Origin: Mucilaginibacter aquaedulcis
Lineage (GTDB): Bacteria; Bacteroidota; Bacteroidia; Sphingobacteriales; Sphingobacteriaceae
DNA length: 64,000 nucleotides
Assembly (NCBI RefSeq): GCF_030409325.1
Contig: NZ_JAUFPR010000004.1
Location: forward strand, 605,548-669,547
Reading direction: 5' to 3'
In this document: positions 60,118-64,000 of the stretch, piece after piece
Position numbering within the stretch: the first letter of the stretch is position 1
Layout: the number at the start of each line of letters is the position of its first letter
The notes under the pieces: model-generated
Told to the model about the DNA's origin: nothing
The model's input: only the letters and a program-made list of their open reading frames with translations
Databases searched by the model: none
Program-made: the position numbers and the translations under genes

Positions 60118-60190
60118 CTGTCACCCTGAGCCTGTCGAAGGACGCGCGTAGATGCCTGCCCACCATGCATCAGCGAGCTCATCATGACAG
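60118..60190. repeat. Palindromic element with CTGTCA/TGACAG ends
   Basis: 73 bp beginning CTGTCACCCTGAGCCTGTCGAAGG and ending CATCATGACAG. Belongs with the TGTCA-ended elements. In the 298-bp gap between thrB and thrC. Confidence 0.6.
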
Positions 60191-60250
60191 TCGGCTAAAA
60201 AGTAAAAGAAACAAAACCAACGTGTCATTATGAGCGTAAGACCCTGTTTA

Positions 60251-60309
60251 AATCTCCTCTTTAGGGGAGACTTTTTAAAGCCCTCTCCTTTGGAGAGGGT
60301 TGGGTGAGG
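60251..60309. repeat. GA-rich hairpin element before thrC
   Basis: TCTCCTCTTTAGGGGAGA and CCCTCTCCTTTGGAGAGGG hairpins, then GGGTGAGG, matching the right half of the element before thrA almost base for base. Ends 60 bp before the thrC start. Confidence 0.8.
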
Positions 60310-60369
60310 CTTCTTAATAAAGAAAATCAATAAATCCGAAATCGATCATCCGAACTCCGAAATCAAAAA

Positions 60370-61677
60370 ATGAAACTCTACAGCACCAACAATACCTTAT
60401 CTGAAGTGTCTTTTAAAGACGCGGTTTTTAACAGCATGCCGCAGGATAAAGGTTTATATATGCCTATCAGCATCCCTCGTTTAGATGTTGAATTTATCAA
60501 TAACCTGGATAAATACATTCTGCCTGAGATCGCTTTCCACGTAGCGCAGAACTTGCTGGGCGATTCCATCCCCGAAGCCGATCTGAAAGCATTGATTGAT
60601 GATGCCATTAACTTTGATGCCCCCATTGTAAAATTAGATGAGCACGTACATGTACTGGAGCTTTTTCACGGGCCATCACTGGCGTTTAAAGATTTTGGCG
60701 CACGTTTCATGAGCCGGGTAATGAGCTATTTTTTAGAAGAAGGTGAAAAACAACTGGATGTACTGGTTGCCACCAGCGGCGATACCGGCGGTGCCGTAGC
60801 CCTTGGTTTTTTAGGCGTGCCAAATACCCGTGTAACTATACTTTATCCTAAGGGCAAGGTGAGTGGAGTGCAGGAGCAGCAGCTGACCACCAATGGTCAA
60901 AACATCCGCGCGCTGGAGGTTGATGGTACGTTTGATGATTGCCAGGCCCTGGTTAAACAAGCCTTTACCGATACGGAGCTGAACGAAAAATTTCGCTTAA
61001 CATCGGCCAATTCTATCAACATAGCGCGTTTGGTTCCTCAAACTTTTTACTATTTTAATGCTTACGCGCAGCTATTAAGGCAGGGTGTTAAAAAAGTAAT
61101 ATTCTCGGTGCCGAGCGGTAATTTCGGTAACATAGGCGCCGGTTTACTGGCCTGGAAAATGGGCCTTCCGGTTGAAAAGTTTATTGCAGCAACCAATGCT
61201 AATGATGCTGTGCCGGAATTTTTAAAAACGGGTGTTTATCAGCCTAAGCCGTCGGTGGCAACATTGTCAAACGCGATGGATGTGGGTAACCCGAGCAATT
61301 GGGTACGTATTGCCGATCTGTTTAAGGATGATATGGACGAGCTAAAGAAACTGGTTACCGGCTTTAAATATAACGATGAAGAAACCGTAAAAGCCATTAA
61401 CTGGGTATTTGATGCTTACGGCTATGTAGTTTGCCCGCATACAGCTATTGCCTGGCAGGCTCTGACTGATTATCAGCATGATCATAACAGTGCCGATACT
61501 GCAGGTGTATTCCTTTCAACCGCGCATCCATGCAAGTTCCCTGATGTTTTCAGCGAAGAAATGACAGCGAAGATAGAGATACCTGCATCGGTTAAAGAAT
61601 TGGCTTCCAAAACAAAGCTTGCTGTACCGCTAAGTAAGGATTTTGCGGATTTTAAGGCGTATTTGCTGGGTGCTTAG
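60370..61677 (+). CDS. thrC: Threonine synthase
   Basis: 435 aa. Fold type II PLP enzyme: MKLYSTNNTLSEVSFKDAV start, PLP Lys in FHGPSLAFKDFGARF, phosphate-binding ATSGDTGGAVALGF and VPSGNFGNIGAGL. Converts O-phosphohomoserine to threonine. Last gene of the operon; followed by a palindromic element rather than a typical terminator. Confidence 0.96.
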   Translation: MKLYSTNNTLSEVSFKDAVFNSMPQDKGLYMPISIPRLDVEFINNLDKYILPEIAFHVAQNLLGDSIPEADLKALIDDAINFDAPIVKLDEHVHVLELFHGPSLAFKDFGARFMSRVMSYFLEEGEKQLDVLVATSGDTGGAVALGFLGVPNTRVTILYPKGKVSGVQEQQLTTNGQNIRALEVDGTFDDCQALVKQAFTDTELNEKFRLTSANSINIARLVPQTFYYFNAYAQLLRQGVKKVIFSVPSGNFGNIGAGLLAWKMGLPVEKFIAATNANDAVPEFLKTGVYQPKPSVATLSNAMDVGNPSNWVRIADLFKDDMDELKKLVTGFKYNDEETVKAINWVFDAYGYVVCPHTAIAWQALTDYQHDHNSADTAGVFLSTAHPCKFPDVFSEEMTAKIEIPASVKELASKTKLAVPLSKDFADFKAYLLGA

Positions 61678-61689
61678 TAAATATAAAAA

Positions 61690-61779
61690 TGTCATTGCGA
61701 GGAGGAACGACGAAGCAATCGCGAATAGGGCATAACCGCTCTGTTTATTCGCGATTGCCACGCTCCGCTCGCAATGACA
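61690..61779. repeat. 90-bp palindromic element, TGTCATTGCGAG family, copy 1
   Basis: Bounded by TGTCATTGCGAG and CTCGCAATGACA. Left arm continues GAGGAACGACGAAGCAATCGCGAA, right arm is TTCGCGATTGCCACGCTCCG. An inverted copy of equal length is at 62849-62938. Confidence 0.9.
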
Positions 61780-61845
61780 TTTATTTTATGGTAGATTGCC
61801 CAATCATCTATTCTGTAATAGCAAACCTCATTGGCTGATTCTTAT

Positions 61846-61853
61846 TATATTTG
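61846..61853 (+). promoter_or_regulatory. -7 element TATATTTG just before the lipoprotein gene
   Basis: A perfect TAnnTTTG ending 4 bp before the ATG at 61858. If used, the mRNA would be leaderless or nearly so. No well-placed -33 TTTG is seen. Confidence 0.3.
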
Positions 61854-61857
61854 ATCA

Positions 61858-62232
61858 ATGAAAATTGGTAGCCTATTCAATAAAAAAATGCTTGTTTTGC
61901 CAGCGCTGGTATTGCTGACCTTAACAGGCTGTAAACAACATACAAAATTTAACAGGGAAGAGTGGGATTATGGTGATGGTTTGGAGTTTCCCTTCCGCAA
62001 CAACATGGTTGATGACCTGTTGAAAACCCAAAAACTCAAGGGGCTTAAATATCAGGAAGTTATTCACCTGCTGCACCGCCCGCAGTTGAGTAACACTACT
62101 GAAATGGTTTATGATATTGATGAATACAATAAGCCTAAAAAGCCAAGATATGTTAAAAAACTTATCCTGACCCTGAAAGATTCAGTAGTTACAGATGCTA
62201 AGATTTACGAGCACACGGATAAAAAGAAATGA
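61858..62232 (+). CDS. Small lipoprotein
   Basis: 124 aa. Lipoprotein signal with lipobox LTGCKQ. The mature part, about 100 residues, has a helix (NNMVDDLLKTQKLKGLKYQEVIHLL) and a C-terminal beta hairpin (YVKKLILTLKDSVVTDAKIYE), an arrangement like the SmpA/BamE small domain, though this is only a resemblance. Its stop overlaps the HAD gene start (ATGA). Confidence 0.75.
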   Translation: MKIGSLFNKKMLVLPALVLLTLTGCKQHTKFNREEWDYGDGLEFPFRNNMVDDLLKTQKLKGLKYQEVIHLLHRPQLSNTTEMVYDIDEYNKPKKPRYVKKLILTLKDSVVTDAKIYEHTDKKK

Positions 62233-62834
62233 TAAACACCATCATATTTGATTTGGGCGCGGTTTTAATTGATTGGAACCCGCATTACATGTACCGTACC
62301 CTGTTTAGTGATGAACAGGAAATGAAAAATTTTTTGGCCGAGATCTGTACCTCCGACTGGAACGAGGAGCAGGATGCTGGCCGGGCATTGCAGGAAGGTA
62401 CGGATATATTAGTTGCCCGTTTCCCTGAGCACGAGGCTAATATCCGGGCGTTTTACGGACGTTGGAGCGAGATGCTCGGCGAACCCTTCCATGGCACCGT
62501 TGAGTTGTTAAAACAGCTTAAAGCAAGCGGTAAGTATAAAATTTACGCGTTAACCAATTGGTCGGCCGAAACATTTCCGGTGGCTTTAGAGCGTTATGAT
62601 TTTTTGGGTTGGTTTGATGGTATTGTAGTTTCGGGCACCGAAAAAATGCGCAAACCTGCACCTGAGTTTTACCAGATCCTGCTTGATCGCTACCAGGTTG
62701 AAGCAAACGAAGCCCTGTTCATTGACGATAACTACCGCAACATATTAGCCGCCGAAAAGATGGGTATTAAAAGTATCCACTTTACTTCATCAGAGCAATT
62801 GGAAGCAGAGCTAAAGGGGTTAGGCGTGTTGTAA
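62229..62834 (+). CDS. HAD-family phosphatase (YihX-like)
   Basis: 201 aa. Motif I IIFDLGAVLIDWN (nucleophile Asp), motif II YALTNWSAETF, Lys in GTEKMRKPAPEFY and motif IV FIDDNYRNILAAEKMG. Haloacid-dehalogenase-like hydrolase, subfamily I, probably a small-molecule phosphatase (YihX acts on glucose-1-phosphate). Coupled to the lipoprotein gene by a 4-bp overlap. Confidence 0.9.
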   Translation: MINTIIFDLGAVLIDWNPHYMYRTLFSDEQEMKNFLAEICTSDWNEEQDAGRALQEGTDILVARFPEHEANIRAFYGRWSEMLGEPFHGTVELLKQLKASGKYKIYALTNWSAETFPVALERYDFLGWFDGIVVSGTEKMRKPAPEFYQILLDRYQVEANEALFIDDNYRNILAAEKMGIKSIHFTSSEQLEAELKGLGVL

Positions 62835-62848
62835 TTGAATGATAATTG

Positions 62849-62938
62849 TGTCATTGCGAGCGTAGCGTGGCAATCGCGAACTATACAAATAAATCTGCAG
62901 AGTTCGCGATTGCTTCGTCGTTCCTCCTCGCAATGACA
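62849..62938. repeat. 90-bp palindromic element, TGTCATTGCGAG family, copy 2 (inverted)
   Basis: Same ends as copy 1, but with the GTAGCGTGGCAATCGCGAA arm on the left and TTCGCGATTGCTTCGTCGTT on the right, so the whole unit is inverted relative to 61690-61779. Same length; centre differs. Confidence 0.9.
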
Positions 62939-62950
62939 AATAGATAAAAT

Positions 62951-62985
62951 AAAAAGGGCTTTGGAATATCTCCAAAGCCCTTTTT
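62951..62985. terminator. Bidirectional terminator, HAD gene / sdhB
   Basis: A 15-bp perfect stem (AAAAAGGGCTTTGGA/TCCAAAGCCCTTTTT) with a 5-base loop, between convergent genes. Confidence 0.9.
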
Positions 62986-63008
62986 ATTTATTACTTCAAC
63001 AGTAGTGA

Positions 63009-63803
63009 TTAAGCACCTCCGTGTTGTTCTTCATGGATACTTTCTTCCCTGAATAACTTGGCGCTGAAAAAATCATTGTTCATGCGCGCGATGTTGGTAA
63101 GCTTAATTTCTTTAGGGCATTCGGCCTCGCAGGCACCGGTGTTGGTACAGCTGCCAAATCCTTCTTCATCCATCTGGGCTACCATAGTTTGTACACGGCG
63201 GTAACGCTCTGGCTGACCTTGTGGTAACAGGCCTAACTGGGTTATTTTAGCCGATACAAACAGCATTGCCGATGCATTTTTACAAGCCGCAACGCAAGCA
63301 CCGCAACCAATACAGGTAGCAGAGTTAAAGGCCTCGTCGGCAATAACTTTAGGGATCGGGATAGCATTGCCATCGGTACTTACACCTGTATTTACAGATA
63401 CGTAACCGCCGGCCTGCTGTATACGGTCAAATGCAGAGCGGTCAACCGCTAAATCCTTCACTATCGGGAAAGCAGTTGCACGCCAAGGCTCAATGGTAAT
63501 GGTTTCACCATCTTTAAAGCTGCGCATGTGCAGCTGGCAGGTGGTAACAGCACGTTTTGGCCCGTGCGGGTGGCCATTGATATATAACGAGCACATACCG
63601 CAAATACCTTCGCGGCAATCATGATCAAAGTGTATAGGCTCATCACCCTTAAGGGTAAGGCTTTCGTTAACAACGTCAAGCATTTCAAGGAATGACATAT
63701 CAGGCGAAATACTTTCAGCCTTGTAGGTCACAAATTTACCCGCTGTTTGAGCGTTTTTCTGGCGCCATACTTTTAGCGTCAGGTTCATATTTCCGTTACT
63801 CAT
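63009..63803 (-). CDS. sdhB: Succinate dehydrogenase/fumarate reductase iron-sulfur subunit
   Basis: 264 aa. Cysteine sets for 2Fe-2S (CREGICGMC and CQLHMRS), 4Fe-4S (CIGCGACVAAC) and 3Fe-4S (CTNTGACEAECPKEI) are complete. Electron-transfer subunit between SdhA and the membrane cytochrome. Lies 121 bp downstream of the end of sdhA on the same strand, the usual Bacteroidota order (cytochrome b, A, B). Confidence 0.95.
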   Translation of the reverse strand: MSNGNMNLTLKVWRQKNAQTAGKFVTYKAESISPDMSFLEMLDVVNESLTLKGDEPIHFDHDCREGICGMCSLYINGHPHGPKRAVTTCQLHMRSFKDGETITIEPWRATAFPIVKDLAVDRSAFDRIQQAGGYVSVNTGVSTDGNAIPIPKVIADEAFNSATCIGCGACVAACKNASAMLFVSAKITQLGLLPQGQPERYRRVQTMVAQMDEEGFGSCTNTGACEAECPKEIKLTNIARMNNDFFSAKLFREESIHEEQHGGA

Positions 63804-63924
63804 CTTATTATTAGATTTGAGATATGGTTATTTTGTTGATTAGGTGAGTGGTTGATTAAGTGAGTAGTTTTTGTTAGTTAATGAAACCAATCTAACTTAA
63901 TCAACTCAATCAACCATTCACTAT

Positions 63925-64000
63925 TTACGCGTAATTACGTTGTGTTAAGTGTACCGATTCAAATACCAGTTGCTCTTTGTGCAATTCCTCGGGTTGGTTT
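63925..64000 (-). CDS. sdhA: Succinate dehydrogenase flavoprotein subunit, C-terminal end only
   Basis: The minus strand from the window edge reads NQPEELHKEQLVFESVHLTQ then RNYA and TAA at 63927-63925. The ending, the strand and the position directly before sdhB identify the tail of SdhA. Only 25 codons are inside the window. Confidence 0.75.
   Translation of the reverse strand, partial: NQPEELHKEQLVFESVHLTQRNYA

Overview
The window is chromosomal DNA of a Bacteroidota bacterium, most likely family Sphingobacteriaceae (Mucilaginibacter/Pedobacter-like). This rests on the gene families seen: a carboxypeptidase-like plus plug plus barrel TonB receptor, GH2/GH13/GH43 glycosidases, a GMC oxidoreductase with a gluconate-2-dehydrogenase-3 subunit, DUF1080, NIPSNAP and Tat-exported TIM-barrel proteins. 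Further support is the near absence of Shine-Dalgarno sequences, TAnnTTTG-type -7 elements, and many short palindromic intergenic repeats. The genus is an inference. I saw no rRNA, tRNA, CRISPR array, prophage or intact transposase gene.

Layout. 1-5413: end of a GH2 glycosidase, a Crp-type regulator with two small membrane proteins, and an MBOAT/SGNH O-acylation pair. 5671-19592: a lipoprotein and outer-membrane barrel pair, a secreted GH13 glucosidase, a siderophore-type TonB receptor, a DUF4097 beta-solenoid protein, a secreted metallo-beta-lactamase-fold hydrolase, an ECF42-like sigma factor with its YCII/DGPF partner, a serine hydrolase and a kinase-less 7TM-DISM receptor. 19880-25719: modABC, then a divergent regulon with ECF sigma factor, zinc anti-sigma, a Met/Lys-rich secreted peptide, and an operon of DUF1223 protein, cytochrome b and molybdopterin oxidoreductase. 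25726-42432: hydrolases, Tat-exported sugar isomerase-like and NIPSNAP proteins, cysE-cysM, GH43, a DEAD-box helicase, EthD and CBS proteins, an OMPLA-like barrel, a DUF1080/GMC/gluconate-dehydrogenase cluster, a GreA-like factor, an RRM protein and a MutS-like ATPase. 42702-56008: housekeeping and envelope genes (dienelactone hydrolase, LPG-synthase-like, two glycosyltransferases, a DppC-like permease, a SpoIIE phosphatase, rnhB, gcvT, comB, MazG-like, dtd, a cystathionine-gamma-synthase-family enzyme, rsgA). 56253-61677: threonine operon with its leader peptide and attenuator. 61858-64000: a lipoprotein/HAD pair framed by inverted repeats, then sdhB and the end of sdhA.

Two regulatory systems can be read directly. 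First, three promoters with identical architecture (TGTAAGG, exactly 15 bp, CGACTAA) precede the ECF sigma gene, the Met-rich peptide gene and the DUF1223/cytochrome/Mo-oxidoreductase operon. They define a compact autoregulated regulon resembling the periplasmic methionine-rich-peptide/MsrP oxidant-scavenging system known from Proteobacteria, here beside a molybdate importer. Second, thrA is preceded by an unannotated 21-residue Thr/Ile-rich leader peptide, an intrinsic terminator, and a perfect 9-bp antiterminator whose 5' half is the end of the leader reading frame: a textbook ribosome-stalling attenuator.

Intergenic repeats are abundant from 30.8 kb onward. A GA-rich hairpin element occurs before each of thrA, thrB and thrC, and in thrB it appears to supply the start codon and N-terminus.
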